In this document: positions 11,890-24,853 of the stretch, one piece after another
Layout of the letters: each line of letters opens with the position of its first letter
How positions within the stretch are numbered: position 1 is the first letter of the stretch
Position numbers and translations under genes: made by a program
NCBI GenBank assembly: GCA_020746875.1
Contig: JAGTJL010000014.1
Location: forward strand, 496,001 to 560,000
Length of the DNA: 64,000 nucleotides
Direction of reading: 5' to 3'
Source: Rhexocercosporidium sp. MPI-PUGE-AT-0058
Lineage: Eukaryota > Ascomycota > Leotiomycetes > Helotiales
The notes under the pieces: model-generated
What the model was told of the DNA's origin: nothing
Database searches by the model: none
Seen by the model: the letters and a program-made list of their open reading frames with translations, nothing else

Positions 11890-12660
11890 GTAATACATAG
11901 CAGTGTGGCGCTTTCTCTCAGTCCATTCCTCCGCAATTTCCAAATTCTTTGCTTTCTCTTCTCTTGTCCACAAGTAATTCAAACCCTTCTACGCCAAATG
12001 TCCTCAATTTGTTCGAGCTTTCCTTAATCTTCTTAAGATAACATATGATAGTACCGCTTTTGGTGATACTGAGAAAGATGAAGAATAGACTCACTTTGAA
12101 CTCATATTTCTCCTTCTTCGCCTGCAACTTCTTGGCTTTTCCCTCTGCTGCGGCTGCTTTCAGCTTGTGTGTCAGTCACTGTGATGATCATCAATTTGTG
12201 ATCAGCGTGTCAAAATCCAACATGCCTTTTCTTCTTTATTCTTATGCCCACTCCCTTTCTTCGCTTCTATTTAAGCAACGATAGTAATGTGAGTGGTATT
12301 GTAACCGATGCCCTGACCATGGGCTGACTTGGGCCGTAATGCAGGATCGACTGCTAGCGGACGTGGGGTTTTGTTAGCGGTAGGATGTTGTTGTTGCTCG
12401 GGGAAGAAATGAACTTTGCCTCCCGCTCAGGGTAAGTACTTTGGGAGCTTTACTTGAGAAAGAGTTTGTCTTAATATGATCTTATTGATTTCCTGCGAGC
12501 TAAAAGGACCTGCTGGGAGCATATTCTTTTCTTTTGTTGTTTTCTTCCCTTCAAGAAATCCTCAAAGTAATGTTTAGAAAATTATACAGAACAATGTGAC
12601 TATCGAGAAGTTCTTTTCTGATTTGGTACTTGAGGGAACTCGAGGCTTGGAGAAGCCATT
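11890..12660 (-). pseudogene. Possible decayed coding region, unidentified
   Basis: Reading the minus strand, several stretches look like protein but do not join: ATG at 12659 opening MASPSLEFPQ and closing at a stop 19 codons on; GPFSSQEINKIIL (about 12450-12512); an open stretch at about 12295-12422 with HFFPEQQQ and RPLAVDPAL; a Lys/Ala-rich stretch AEGKAKKLQAKKEKYEF (about 12098-12165) followed by a GTGAGT donor; and EEKAKNLEIAEEW (about 11900-11970). In-frame stops and frame changes separate them and I could not build a clean multi-exon model. It may be a pseudogene, a gene with many small introns, or chance composition. I do not recognise a family. Confidence 0.3.
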
Positions 12661-12901
12661 TTGGGTACAGTAGTTGGAACACCTTGAAGACCTGCGAAGG
12701 TTTTTACCAGGTTCTTTTTGTTGTCCCTGAATAAGGGGTCAGGATTAAGCGAGTGGCCAGCCTCGGGCGCCAAGGATGACGGACCAGTGATGAAACGGCT
12801 GAGCTCCCGTCAACCTCGCCAGAGTGGCATCTTCAAGCTCCAAGCTCTCCCTTCACTCTTCCCACCAACCATTCTTTCACTACACATCACAACCCACAGC
12901 C

Positions 12902-14713
12902 ATGAGGAGAATAGATGCCCTAATCGTGCTGAGCACGCTCTCTTCTGCTGCATTTGCAGCAGAATCCTCACGTCCTAGAGGCGTCAGTCCTGAATGTGTG
13001 TTCGCTGTGCCAAAAATCCCCCTCGTCACAAGCATTCAATTGGCAATTGAATTTTTACTAATTGAAGCACCGAATAGTTGCGAAGTTCTATAAATCCACA
13101 GACTCTTTCACTTGCATCTCGAACCCCGAAATCAAGCTCTCGCCCTCACAAGTCAACGACGAGTACTGCGACTGTCCAGATGGATCAGACGAACCTGGCA
13201 CTGCGGCCTGCACATACATTTCCGACCTCTCACCACCCCAGCCCGTGTCTGGGAAGGTAAACTCGACATTCGCTCTCCCGGGGTACTATTGCAAGAATAA
13301 GGGGCATATTCCAGGCTATGTGCCGCATATGTATGTCAATGATGGAGTGTGCGACTACGAGCTCTGCTGTGACGGCAGTGACGAGTATGCTGGTGTTGGG
13401 GGAGTGAAGTGCGAGGATAAATGCAAGGAGATTGGCAAGGAGTGGAAGAAGGCTGATGAGGTGCGGAGGAAGAGCGAGAGGGCTGCGTTGAAGAGGAGGG
13501 TCGAGCTTGTGAATGAGGCGCAGGCTTTGAGAGCTGGTGTCGAGATTAGCATTGGGAGACTAGAGACGGAGATTGCTGCCCAGGAGAAGAAGGCTGCGGC
13601 GCTGAAGACGGCGTATGAGGAGATTGAAAGGAGGGAGAGGGGAAGAGTAGTGGGTAGCACTGGAGGGAAGGGTAGTAAGGTTACGATTCTTGCTGGATTG
13701 GCTAAGAATAGGGTCAATGAGTTGAGAGAGACGCTTTTGGGTGTTGTGGAGAAGAGAGATAAGCTGAAGGAGAGAGTTGGGGAGCTCGAGGCTATTTTGG
13801 CTGCGTTCAAGGAAGACTATAATCCCAATTTCAACGATGAGGGTGTCAAGCGGGCTGTCAAGGCTTGGGACGATTATGCTGCTCAGAAACTCGCTGCTGG
13901 TGAGGCGGATGAGTCTGCGCAAGATAGGGACTTAGCAGAGATCGTGAAGGAAGATTCTGAGACCGAAGGCATCAATTGGGCGGAGTGGGAGACTGAGGAG
14001 GAGAGTGATGTCGAAGCTCGTAAGTTCTCTGGTTTTTAAGGAAATACCGTTATTAACAACCCTAAGTCTACAAATTCGAAGAATACCTCCCAGGTCCAGT
14101 CCGCGACTGGGTCCACCAAAAGCTCATTGATTTCCGCATCATGCTTGTAGAGAATGGTATCCTGGCCGACAACACCAAATCCGGCTCCGAATCCAAAGCA
14201 GTTACAGATGCCCGATCCGCATTCCAAAACGCCAACGACGAAGTTTCATCCAAGTCTGCCTCTCTGGGTGAGCTCCGTGACGATCTCACCAAAGAATACG
14301 GCACCGATGATATCTTCCGCGCCCTGAAAGACAAGTGCATCTCTAAGGACTCCGGCGAGTATGAGTACGAGCTCTGCTGGATGGGCAGCACAAAGCAGAA
14401 GAGCAAGAAGGGTGGTGGACATACCGGCATGGGCAATTTCGTTCGTTTCGACAAAATGGTCGTCGATGAAGAAGTGAGTGCTGATGGCAAGGGGTTGGGC
14501 AAGGGCGAGAGACTTGTCTTGAGATATGAGAATGGCCAGAACTGCTGGAATGGTCCGAATAGACAGACGACTGTCGTACTGGCTTGTGCGGAAACGGACG
14601 AGATCTGGAAGATTGTCGAAGAGGAGAAGTGCTTGTACAAGATGGATGTTGGGACGCCGGCTGCTTGTGAGGGGAGAGAAGAGAAGAAGGCTGCTGGGAA
14701 AGATGAGTTGTGA
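12902..14713 (+). CDS. Glucosidase II beta subunit (PRKCSH-like)
   Basis: Three exons: 12902-12995, 13078-14019 and 14067-14713, giving 560 residues. An N-terminal signal peptide (residues 1-20, ending AAFAAES) leads to a Cys-rich domain with two LDL-receptor class A-like modules (YCDCPDGSDEPGTAAC and CCDGSDEYAG), then a long charged coiled coil (about residues 120-260), an acidic segment, and a C-terminal MRH lectin domain (about 425-540) with the YELC box, Gln, Arg (GPNRQT), Glu and Tyr (CLYKMD) expected to contact mannose. The last four residues are KDEL, an ER retrieval signal. The protein would partner the catalytic alpha subunit in the ER lumen, trimming glucose from N-glycans in the calnexin cycle. 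The second intron appears to use an AAG acceptor after a TTAAC branch; the first junction restores PEFAKFY, a conserved start. Confidence 0.95.
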
Positions 14714-14954
14714 TTTAGCCGCGATTTTGGGGCGTATCAAAAATTGTAGAATAGCAAGCACTGAATTCTTCAATAGCATCATATCTGGCTTTTGTTCTAG
14801 ATATCAATTGCACTGCCTTTCCGCAGCTTTTGACTGCTTCTGGTGTATTGTTAAAAGCAAAAGTCCGTAGAGGTTGACACTTCCGTCCTGCGCCATTTAG
14901 ATGGTATGTGCCTCCCCAAACGCCATAACTCCATGAACCATTGCCCTTAAAAAC

Positions 14955-15893
14955 CTAATTCTTCTTGGGTATCGAGTATCCCCTCGTCATGAAGTCCCCC
15001 GACTTATGCGTCTGAGCACTATATCCTGTATTCGAGAACAGGCTCTTAAGATTGTCGTTCAAGCCCTGCTTTCTTCTCTTATTCTGCTCCGATTGCTCAC
15101 CCAAAACCTTAGCTGTTAAAGAGGCTGTAGCTGAGTTCTTGATGCCCGAATGAACGGGTCTAGCTGTTTGTCCATTCGCCGTCTCCTGTTCACCCAGCTT
15201 CGTCTTGACTCCGTCTGAAGTTCCGTTTGAGATTCCATTCGTCCCTTCCGCGCTCTCTGCAGCAACATCTCCCTTCTTCCGCTTCTTGCTTCCAGGCGCC
15301 TTCTTCAGCGAATGCGTCAAGCCGGCTTCTCTCAGCCGCGCTATCCTCTCCACCAACTTCGCAATATCTTCTTTCGCAAGAGGGACGATGGGTATTATAT
15401 CTCCCTCCTTGTATGCCTCATTACACTCCACGCAAACATCGCCCTTGACTTCCCTGATCGCGGCTTCAGAAAACGCATGTCCGCATGGAACCAGGTACAC
15501 ACTCTTCGTAGTTGGGCCTAGCTCCTTACTTGTAACGGGACACACCCACTTCTCATCCTTGCCCTCCTTTAGAACCGTGAATTTGACCTCGACGACATCT
15601 CGCAACCCCTTGACTCTGCCTTGCAAGATGTCCTCTTTCTCTTTCAGTACTGAGGCGGGGGTATCTGGGTCTTTGGGGAGGAGCTGTTCGATGATCGCAT
15701 CTTTGTTATAGAGCGTTCCGGCGCAGTCGGATACGATGGGCGTGGTGAGAGGTCGGTTGGATAGCGGACACCATGTCCAGGCATGGGTTTGGGCTTCTTG
15801 TTGTGTAGCTTTCAGTTCGGTGGTGTTGAGTGCGCGGGCGGCGTTCTTGACGAGTTCCCGACGAGTGGGAATCGATCCGCCGTCATTACCCAT
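14955..15893 (-). CDS. rtf2: Replication termination factor 2 (RTF2-type)
   Basis: An intronless gene of 312 residues. The N terminus (MGNDGGSIPTRRELV) is the hallmark of the RTF2 family. Two RING/U-box-like halves follow: CPLSNRPLTTPIVSDCAG with a YNKDAIIEQLL segment at about residues 42-70, and VCPVTSKELG ... YLVPCGHAFSE ... CVECNEAY at about 115-160, which lacks a full set of zinc ligands as is normal for the family. The C-terminal half is basic and disordered and ends with a KPPxK-free tail. In fission yeast Rtf2 stabilises forks paused at the replication barrier RTS1, and relatives act in replication-fork and splicing biology; I infer a nuclear role here. It converges with the glucosidase II beta gene, leaving only 241 bp between stop codons. 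Confidence 0.93.
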   Translation of the reverse strand: MGNDGGSIPTRRELVKNAARALNTTELKATQQEAQTHAWTWCPLSNRPLTTPIVSDCAGTLYNKDAIIEQLLPKDPDTPASVLKEKEDILQGRVKGLRDVVEVKFTVLKEGKDEKWVCPVTSKELGPTTKSVYLVPCGHAFSEAAIREVKGDVCVECNEAYKEGDIIPIVPLAKEDIAKLVERIARLREAGLTHSLKKAPGSKKRKKGDVAAESAEGTNGISNGTSDGVKTKLGEQETANGQTARPVHSGIKNSATASLTAKVLGEQSEQNKRRKQGLNDNLKSLFSNTGYSAQTHKSGDFMTRGYSIPKKN

Positions 15894-16307
15894 GGCTGCG
15901 ATGTATTGTGAGTTGTAGAGTAAGAGATTCGGTAGAGCAAATAAGTTAGATTCGGGATTGGATTCGGTCGAGGTGTAGCGTGATGTAAAATGTAGAAGAA
16001 CTCATGCAAGGCGCAAAGGGTGAAGGCGGCTGATATTTGGATAAGCGTTATCAGAAGACTGGTCTAGACGCGCTAAACCCCCTTGGGGACCGACAAGGCT
16101 CCTTCGGCTGGGAGCTTGTCACAATACGGGACCGTCTCGTCTGCTTCGAGAGGTGAACTCCTACATATCAACACGCCCCTCCTCGAGGTTCAGCTCCTTT
16201 CTTTCCAACGAACAAACCACGCTTTACACCTGCAACCAAATACCTACCCACGTACATGCGTACCGGCCAAGATGGCCTGCGTTTAGAGAGAAGAAGAGCA
16301 GAGCACA
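15894..16307. promoter_or_regulatory. Divergent promoter of RTF2 and TOR, with a short uORF
   Basis: A 414-bp head-to-head spacer. Close to the TOR start lies a minimal upstream reading frame, ATG at 16272 encoding Met-Ala-Cys-Val and a TAG ending at 16286, only 21 nt before the TOR ATG (16308). The uORF ATG is in a favourable context (AAGATGG). Whether the transcript includes it is not known, but its closeness to the main start makes inclusion likely. Confidence 0.6.
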
Positions 16308-19300
16308 ATGTCGCAGCCAGCCCATGATGCCCTGGCACGCATCGTCAACGACTTGCGCTCACGGTATGCACAACTCGAAGGCAGCGTTAGGATAATTGCT
16401 GATGAGATTCTCGAACAGAAGTAGCGATGAGACGAGAAAACGTGCAGCGGCAGAGTTAAGAGAGCTGGTAGCTGTGGCATACAGAGGTACGTTGACGCTA
16501 CCTCGAATATGCCTCACAGTGCCCAAGCTGACCAGCACACACTGCAGACCTTCCAAATGAGCGATTTACAGAGTTTTACAGCGTGGTTAATAGCAGGGTT
16601 AACCAACTCATCACACACGCGGGTGATCCAGCGGACAAGATAGGAGGAATACATGCCCTAGATGCGCTGATCGATTTTGATGGGACAGATAATGGCACGA
16701 AGACTACGCGGTTCACGCAATCCTTGCGGACGGTGCTGAGAGGCAAGGATTTGGTTCCTATGCAACCTGCTGCGGCGGCTCTAGGAAAGATATGCAGACC
16801 TGGAGGAGCGTTGATCTCAGAACTGGTGGAGAGTGAGGTTAAAACGGCGCTGGAATGGCTACAGTCTGACCGCGTGGAGGAACGACGATACAGTGCTGTC
16901 CTTGTCTTGCGGGAACTGGCACGCAATGCCCCGACGCTGATGTATGCTTTTGTGGGACTCATCTTCGACCAAATATGGGTTGGGTTGAGAGATATCCGTC
17001 TTCTCATAAGACAGACTGCGTCAGAGGCGATCAGTGCCTGCTTCCAGATCATTAGGGAGAGAGACCAGGCTATGCGACAGACATGGCAGGCGAAGATCTA
17101 CGACGAAGCTGTCCAGGGTGTCCGACAGGGCTCGCTGGAATACATCCATGGTTCATTGCTAGTGATCAAAGACCTACTTCAACAAGGAGGCATGTTCATG
17201 CATGAACACTACCAGGAGGCTTGCGAGATCGTTTTTCGACACAAAGACCATCGCGATGTGCAGGTGCGAAAGACAGTGGTACTTTTAATCCCTGAGCTGG
17301 CGAACTACTCTCCAACTGAGTTCGCCCAGAGCTATCTTCACAAGTTCATGGTATTCCTGTCCGGGATGCTGAAGAAAGACAAGGATCGCAATGATGCCTT
17401 CTTGGCCATTGGCAATATTGCTAATGCAGTCAAGAGTGCTATCGCTCCCTATTTGGATGGAGTTCTGATCTATGTTCGCGAGGGACTGAGTCTGAAATCG
17501 TAAGTCTACCTCTTTTTGTGCGGAATTCTATATTAACGGTATGCAGGAGAAGAAGTGGTACAGTTGATCCAGTTTTCGACTGCATCAGCCGACTAGCAGT
17601 TGCAGTTGGCCAGACGTTGAGCAAATACATGGAGGCACTCCTGGACCCCATATTTGCATGCGAACTCACACCAAAACTTACCCAAGCTCTGGTTGATATG
17701 GCATTCTATATTCCTCCTGTCAAATCTACGATCCAAGAGCGACTACTGGATATGTTGAGCAAAGTTCTCTGTGGCGAACCCTTCAAGCCCCTTGGAGCAC
17801 CCACACCAAACAGAATTGCAGCTGCGCCAGTTGTGCCCAAAGACTCCAAAGATCCACTCGCTTATGAGCACCGCCAAACCGAGATTAAGCTTGCCTTGAA
17901 CACCTTAGGAAGCTTCGACTTTTCGGGTCACGTTCTGAACGAGTTCGTTCGCGACGTTGCGATCAAGTACGTCGAGGATGACAATGCAGAGATCAGAGAA
18001 GCAGCGGCTTTGACTTGTTGCCAACTTTACGTTCGGGACCCAATCGTTAACCAGACGAGTTACCATGCGATCCAAGTCGTCAGCGAGGTCATCGAGAAGT
18101 TACTCACTGTAGGAGTGGCTGACCCAGATCCAAATATTCGCAGAACTGTTCTTGCGGCTTTGGACGAGCGATTCGATAGACATTTGGCGAAGGCTGAAAA
18201 TATCCGAACTCTATTCTTCGCGCTGAACGATGAGGTATTCGGCATCAGAGAAGTTGCTATTGCCATTATTGGTCGCCTGACTCATGTCAATCCCGCCTAC
18301 GTTATTCCTTCTTTGCGGAAAGTACTCATTCAGATGCTTACAGAACTCGAGTTCTCGGACGTTGCGAGAAACAAGGAGGAGAGTGCAAAGCTACTCAGTC
18401 TTTTGGTTCAGAACTCCCAGAGATTGATCAAGCCATATGTCGATCCGATGATTACCGTTCTACTTCCCAAGGCCTCGGATCCCAATCCAGCTGTCGCTGG
18501 TACGATTCTCAAGGCCATCGGTGACCTGGCAACTGTCGGCGGAGAAGATATGATTCCATACCTAGATCGACTTATGCCCATCATCATCAATGCGTTGCAG
18601 GATCAGAGCTCTGTCATCAAGCGCGAATCTGCTCTGAGAACTCTGGGACAGCTCGCAAGTAACTCTGGATACGTCATTCAGCCATATATGGACTACCCAC
18701 CACTTCTCGAGATTCTGCAAACTATCATCAGATCTGAGCCTCATCGAGGCCCGCTTCGTCAGGAAACTATTAAGCTAATGGGCATTCTCGGAGCTTTGGA
18801 TCCATACAAACACCAGCAGGTTGAGGAGAAATCACCAGAAACTCAATTGCGTTTGGAGTCGACTCAGATGACGGATATCTCGCTGATGATGACCGGACTT
18901 ACACCATCAAACAAGGAATACTTCCCGACTGTTGTGATCAATGCTCTTCTACAGATTCTGAAGGACCAGTCCCTCTCGCAACATCATGCATTGGTTGTCG
19001 AAGCTATCATGAACATCTTTCGGACACTACAATTGGAGTGTGTACCTTTCCTAGATAAAGTCATTCCCGCTTTTATTGGCGTCATTCGAAGTGCGTCTCC
19101 ATCTCGTCTGGAGTCATATTTCAGCCAGCTGAGTATCTTGGTTACTATCGTTCGACAACACATTCGCAATTTCTTGCCAGAGATTGTCGCTGTACTACAA
19201 GAATACTGGGACACCAGCCCGACTCTACAGGCCAACATACTTCAGCTGGTGGAAGCCATTTCAAGGTCTCTTGAGGGAGAATTCAAGATCTATCTCGCTG

Positions 19301-22300
19301 GCATCTTACCCCTCATGCTGGGCATTCTTCAGAAGGACACATCCACACGCCGATTACCTTCCGAGCGAGTCCTTCATGCCTTTCTCGTATTTGGACCCAG
19401 TTCCGAGGAGTATATGCATCTCATAGTTCCTGTAGTCGTTGGCGTTTTCGAGAAGGCTCAGCAGCCATCTTTCATCCGAAAGTCAGCAATCGAGACCATC
19501 GGCAAGATCTCTAGACAGGTTAATCTCAACGACTTTGCTTCGAAGATCATCCATCCTCTCGCGAGAGTACTAAGCAGTAACGACATCACCTTGAGACTCG
19601 CGGCTCTGGATACCTTGTGTGCTTTGATTTTCCAGCTTGGAAAGGACTATCTCCACTTTGTTGGAACCATCAACAAAGTGCTCGCTGCAAATCAAATATC
19701 GCATCAGAACTACGAACTTCTGGTCAGTAAGCTTCAGAAGGGAGAGGTCTTACCACAAGATCTAAATGCCGATGATCGATTCCGTAACTCGGTTGATGAG
19801 ACATCGTCGTCCGAAGTGCAGAATAAGAAGCTCGACTCGAACGCCTCTCATCTGAAGGCCGCTTGGGATGCGACTGGCAAGTCAACCAAGGAAGATTGGC
19901 ACGAGTGGATGCGCAGGTTTAGTGTTACCGTCTTGACTGAATCTCCAAACCAAGCCCTCAGAGCTTGTGCTGCTCTCGCAGCTATCTACCCCCCGCTAGC
20001 CCGCGAACTTTTCAACTCGGCGTTCGTATCTTGCTGGGGAGATCTCTTCGAACCATACCAGGATGACCTGATCCAGAACATTGAGACGGCAATTCGCTCG
20101 CCTCACGTCACACCAGATCTCCTCGGTATCTTGCTCAACCTCGCCGAGTTCATGGAGCACGATGACAAAGCTCTCCCTATCGATATTCGAGTCCTTGGTC
20201 GCGAAGCCGGCAGATGCCATGCTTGGGCAAAGGCTTTGCATTACAAGGAGCTGGAGTTCCTTCAAGACCAGTCTAGCGGCGCTGTTGAAGCTCTCATTCA
20301 GATCAACAACCAGTTGCAGCAATACGATGCCGCTATCGGTATTCTGCGGAAGGCCCAGCTTTACAAAGATGGCATCCAGTTGCGAGAGACTTGGTTCGAG
20401 AAACTTGAGCGATGGGAGGAAGCCCTCGAGTTCTATCAAAAGCGGGAGCAAGAGTTCCCTGAACAAGCAGATAGTTTCGATGTTATCATGGGAAAGATGA
20501 GATGTCTGCACGCTCTAGGAGAATGGGACTCGCTCTCCGCTCTTGCTCAAGACAAGTGGCATACTTCTGGTCTCGAGATTCGTCGTGCTGTAGCTCCTCT
20601 CGCTACAGCAGCAGCCTGGGGTCTTGGACAATGGGATCTGATGGACGACTATTTAAGCGTCATGAAAGCCAACACTCCAGATCGATCTTTCTTCGGCGCC
20701 ATCCTTGCTCTGCACCGCAATCAATTCAGAGAGACTGCTATGTATGTGCAGAAAGCCCGCGAGGGCCTCGATACCGAGTTGAGTGCACTCGTGAGCGAGT
20801 CCTACAACCGAGCCTACACTGTCGTCGTTCGTGTACAGATGTTGGCAGAGTTGGAAGAGCTGGTCGTTTATAAACAGAGCAGCGGTAACCCGGCAAAACA
20901 AGAGGTCATGCGACAGACTTGGGAGAAGCGTCTTCTTGGTTGCCAACGAAATGTCGAGGTCTGGCAGAGAATGTTGAAGCTGCGCGCCTTGGTCATCTCT
21001 CCAACCGAAAATATGCCAATGATGATCAAGTTCTCGAACCTCTGCAGAAAGTCCGGTCGGATGGGTCTCGCAGAGAAACATTTGCAAATGCTATTAGGTA
21101 GCGATGAGAGTCTGGATAACTTACTCCCGTACGTTTCACACAACGGACACAATGGCGAACTAGTCCGCAATGGCGATCGACCACTGAGAGTCGTTCCACC
21201 TCCTGTGCAATATGCTGTTCTCAAATACCACTGGGCCGCTGGTAAACAAGACGCTGCATTGGATGCACTGAAGAGCTTCACTTCAGACCTGGCCGAACGC
21301 CTGCAGACAGTCGAAGCCGCCGCTCAGGGCATGAACGGCATCGATATCAACAGCCTTAGCCTCAATGGCGTGCTACCAAACCAGACAACCAATGGTTTCA
21401 TGTCCAATGGTATGAGTCCACAACCTCCAGTCAACCCAGCATTGATATCGAAGCATATCGCCGACCACACCAAGTTACTTGCTCGATGTTGTCTCAAACA
21501 GGGTGAGTGGCAAGTGGCACAGAAGAAGGGAGACTGGAAACACGATCGCGTTCATGACATCCTGGCTTCCTATCGTGCTGCCACCCATTACAATCCCACC
21601 TGGTACAAAGCCTGGCATGCTTGGGCTCTGGCGAACTTTGAAATCGTTCAAGGTCTCGGCCACCGGAGTGAACGAGAACGCGACTTGGTCGTACCGCCAA
21701 ACGTGCTCATTGACTATGTTGTGCCTGCCGTCCGTGGCTTCTTCAAGTCTATTGCACTATCTAAGGGCAGCTCTTTACAGGACACTCTCCGTCTTTTGAC
21801 TCTGTGGTTTGCACACGGTGGCAGCCCAGAGGTCAACGCCGCTGTGACCGAGGGATTTGCTTCTGTCAGTGTTGATACCTGGTTGGAAGTCATTCCTCAA
21901 CTTATTGCGAGAATCAATCAACCAAACCAGCGTGTTCGACAGTCGATCCACAACTTGCTTGCTGATGTCGGTAGAGCTCATCCACAGGCTCTCGTCTACC
22001 CGTTGACTGTCGCAATGAAGTCGGCGCCAAATACCAGAAGATCCAGATCAGCCATGCAAATTATGGACAGCATGCGTCAACACAGTGCCAGACTTGTTGA
22101 GCAAGCAGATCTTGTCAGTCATGAGCTTATTCGTGTTGCGGTCTTGTGGCACGAGCTTTGGCATGAAGGTCTTGAGGAGGCTTCGAGACTCTACTTCGGT
22201 GATCGTAACATCGAGGGCATGTTTGCCACTTTAGCACCTTTGCATGATATGCTCGACCAAGGACCCGAGACCCTGCGTGAGATTTCCTTCGCCCAGACAT

Positions 22301-23828
22301 TTGGTCGTGATCTTCAAGAAGCTCGCGAATGGTGCTTCACATACAGACAATCTGGGGATGTTGGCGATATTAACCAAGCTTGGGATCTCTATTACCAAGT
22401 GTTCAGAAGAATCGCACGCCAATTACCACAACTCAACAACTTAGAGCTGGCTTATGTCTCGCCTAAGCTTCTCAGCGCCCGGGATCTCGACCTAGCTGTT
22501 CCAGGAACGTACATGAGCGGCAAACCAATCACCAGAATCATCCAATTTGATACCACTTTCACCGTCATCTCGTCCAAGCAACGTCCTCGAAAGCTCAGTC
22601 TTCAAGGCAGTGACGGTGTTGCATATGCTTTCGTACTCAAGGGTCACGAGGATATCCGTCAAGATGAACGTGTCATGCAATTGTTTGGTCTGTGCAATAC
22701 TCTGATGGTCAACGATACCGAGTCATACAAGCGACATCTAAACATCCAACGATATCCAGCTATCCCTCTGTCACAGAACTCCGGTCTTCTCGGCTGGGTG
22801 CCAAATAGTGATACTCTCCACGTACTTATTCGCGAGTACAGAGAGAGCCGCAAGATCCTTCTCAACATCGAGCATCGCATTATGCTCCAGATGGCTCCTG
22901 ATTACGACAATCTCACTCTTATGCAGAAGGTTGAGGTGTTCGGCTACGCTCTCGACAACACTACCGGCCAAGATCTCTACAGAGTGCTCTGGTTGAAGAG
23001 CAAGAGCTCCGAATCCTGGCTAGAGCGCCGAACAAACTATACTCGATCTCTTGGTGTCATGTCTATGGTCGGATATATCCTCGGTCTTGGTGATAGGCAT
23101 CCTTCCAACTTGATGCTGGACAGAATTACCGGCAAGATCATCCACATTGATTTCGGCGATTGTTTCGAAGTTGCCATGCATCGCGAGAAGTACCCTGAGC
23201 GTGTACCTTTCCGCCTCACGAGAATGTTAACATACGCCATGGAAGTCAGCAATATCGAGGGTAGTTTCAGAATCACTTGTGAGAACGTTATGAGAGTTCT
23301 GCGTGACAACAAGGAGTCTTTGATGGCTGTTCTTGAAGCTGTAAGTAACTCCTTCCCGGTCCGACGAATTTTGACTAATAACGATAGTTTATCCACGACC
23401 CCCTTCTGAACTGGCGTCTCACCGGCGATACATCTCCAGCAGGACCCAACTTCCCCTCTCAGCGACGAGACTCACTAATGGCAGCCAATAACCGTCGCCC
23501 TTCAATGATGGAAGCCGACATGCCCCCTTCAGCACTCATGGCTCAAGATCCAACTGCAGCTCCAGGCGGCCCACCAGCCTCTCGTCCTCGCGCGAGAACA
23601 AATTCCACGTCTCAAGGCCTTGTCAACATCGAAGGCGTCGATGTCCAAGAGACGCAGAACGAGCGCGCCATGCAGGTCCTGAACAGAGTCAAGGAGAAGC
23701 TCACCGGTCGCGACTTCAAGTCTGACGAGGAGTTGACCTACATCCTGCAAGTGGACAAGCTGCTTATCGAGGCTACGAAATTAGAGAATCTCTGCCAGCA
23801 TTACATTGGGTGGTGCAGTTTCTGGTAG
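16308..23828 (+). CDS. tor: TOR serine/threonine-protein kinase (PIKK family)
   Basis: Five exons: 16308-16363, 16419-16486, 16548-17499, 17547-23340 and 23388-23828, giving 2436 residues, the usual TOR length. HEAT repeats fill about residues 1-1250, the FAT domain about 1270-1790, and the FRB domain about 1887-1986. The FRB keeps the FKBP12-rapamycin contact serine (EEASRLYF) and the tryptophan in INQAWDLYY, so rapamycin sensitivity is expected. The kinase domain has GHEDIRQDERVMQLF (about 2057), the catalytic loop GLGDRHPSNLM (about 2204) and HIDFGD (about 2225). A disordered Pro/Ser-rich insert encoded by the last exon (about 2310-2370) precedes the FATC domain, which ends CQHYIGWCSFW. 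TOR is the nutrient-responsive core of TORC1 and TORC2 on vacuolar and plasma membranes. Introns cluster at the 5' end plus one before the last exon. All junctions keep frame. Confidence 0.97.
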
Positions 23829-24815
23829 AGAGACACTGCAGGATTGGTGGGACATAGAGTATGTGGAGCCTTTTCTAAGTCAAACTTTTCATAAGGGGCA
23901 TCTAGGAGTTGGCGTTTTATGAGCAAGCGAGCGAGGCTTCTCTTGCCTGCTTAAAGGTTGATATGCTTGGCGCGTTTTGATTATCCTTCACATTTCTGCT
24001 TTTGCGAAAGCCTTCTTGGCTTGCATGCATGCATATGCGACGGCCGGATTGAGAACTGGATGGAATGGGCATGGATGGATGGATGAGCATGGGTGTGTTG
24101 TTTGTAATACTTTTGTATATGTAGGCAGAAGGTTGGCGATGGCGTTCGTGGAATTTACATGATTGTGACAACTTTTCGGGATTTTGAATGTGAGACTGTT
24201 GTGAGAGTGTGTTCATGTCTTGCTGGGATGATGATTCAAAAGAAGTGCGTGATAAAAAGGTACAGAACGGCGACGATTCAATGTTGTCAATCAGAAACTG
24301 AAATGGTATTGCTATAAGTTTCCCTCCTTTTGAGGCTGCTCTTGGGGGGTGAAAGCAAAGTCGAGGACTTTGGCAAGCAAGAACACACAAATCCAATTTC
24401 ATTCAGGCCGATTCCAACTGACCCCCGCCAACCAGAAACGAAGCCCAGCGACGAGCCCTTCAACAAAAGGAACAAACCCCTCAAACAAGGGCCGACCAGC
24501 AATGAAATCCAAAAAGAGTAACTCGCCAGCAGCTTTGGCGTCAGATTCTATTTAATGGCGGAAATAATCGTATCCTCTGAGAAGCGCAATCAAGCGAAAG
24601 CAGAGTCGGATACCGTCCCGTCGCAAGTGACCAAGATCTTGTCTTTTCCGAAATTAAAAGAAAGCCGTTTCAAAAACGATCGACTTCTTTAATTATGAGT
24701 TACGGCAGTACTCTCTAGTAATGAGAACAGGGATCATCTTTGCTCCCTTGGTAGAGGATGAAAGGAAAGACATCGGGAGAATCTTCGGAGGAACGTCAAG
24801 GGCCAAAAAAGAAAG
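23829..24815. other. Spacer between TOR and tRNA-Glu
   Basis: TOR 3' flank followed by about 900 bp without a recognisable gene. Repeated ATGGATGG-type stretches lie near 24060-24085. No coding or RNA gene was supported. Confidence 0.5.
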
Positions 24816-24821
24816 AAAAAA
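24816..24821 (-). terminator. Pol III terminator of tRNA-Glu
   Basis: A run of six T residues on the minus strand begins 12 nt past the discriminator base of the tRNA; a second run of six T lies at 24805-24810. This is the usual RNA polymerase III stop signal and supports Pol III transcription of the gene. Confidence 0.75.
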
Positions 24822-24853
24822 TATAATCATGTCTCCGCTACGGGGAATCGAAC

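Noticed and set aside
15894..16307. Longer coding start for TOR using the upstream frame ending in Met-Ala-Cys-Val
   Set aside because: That frame stops at 16286 before the TOR ATG, so it can only be an upstream reading frame.
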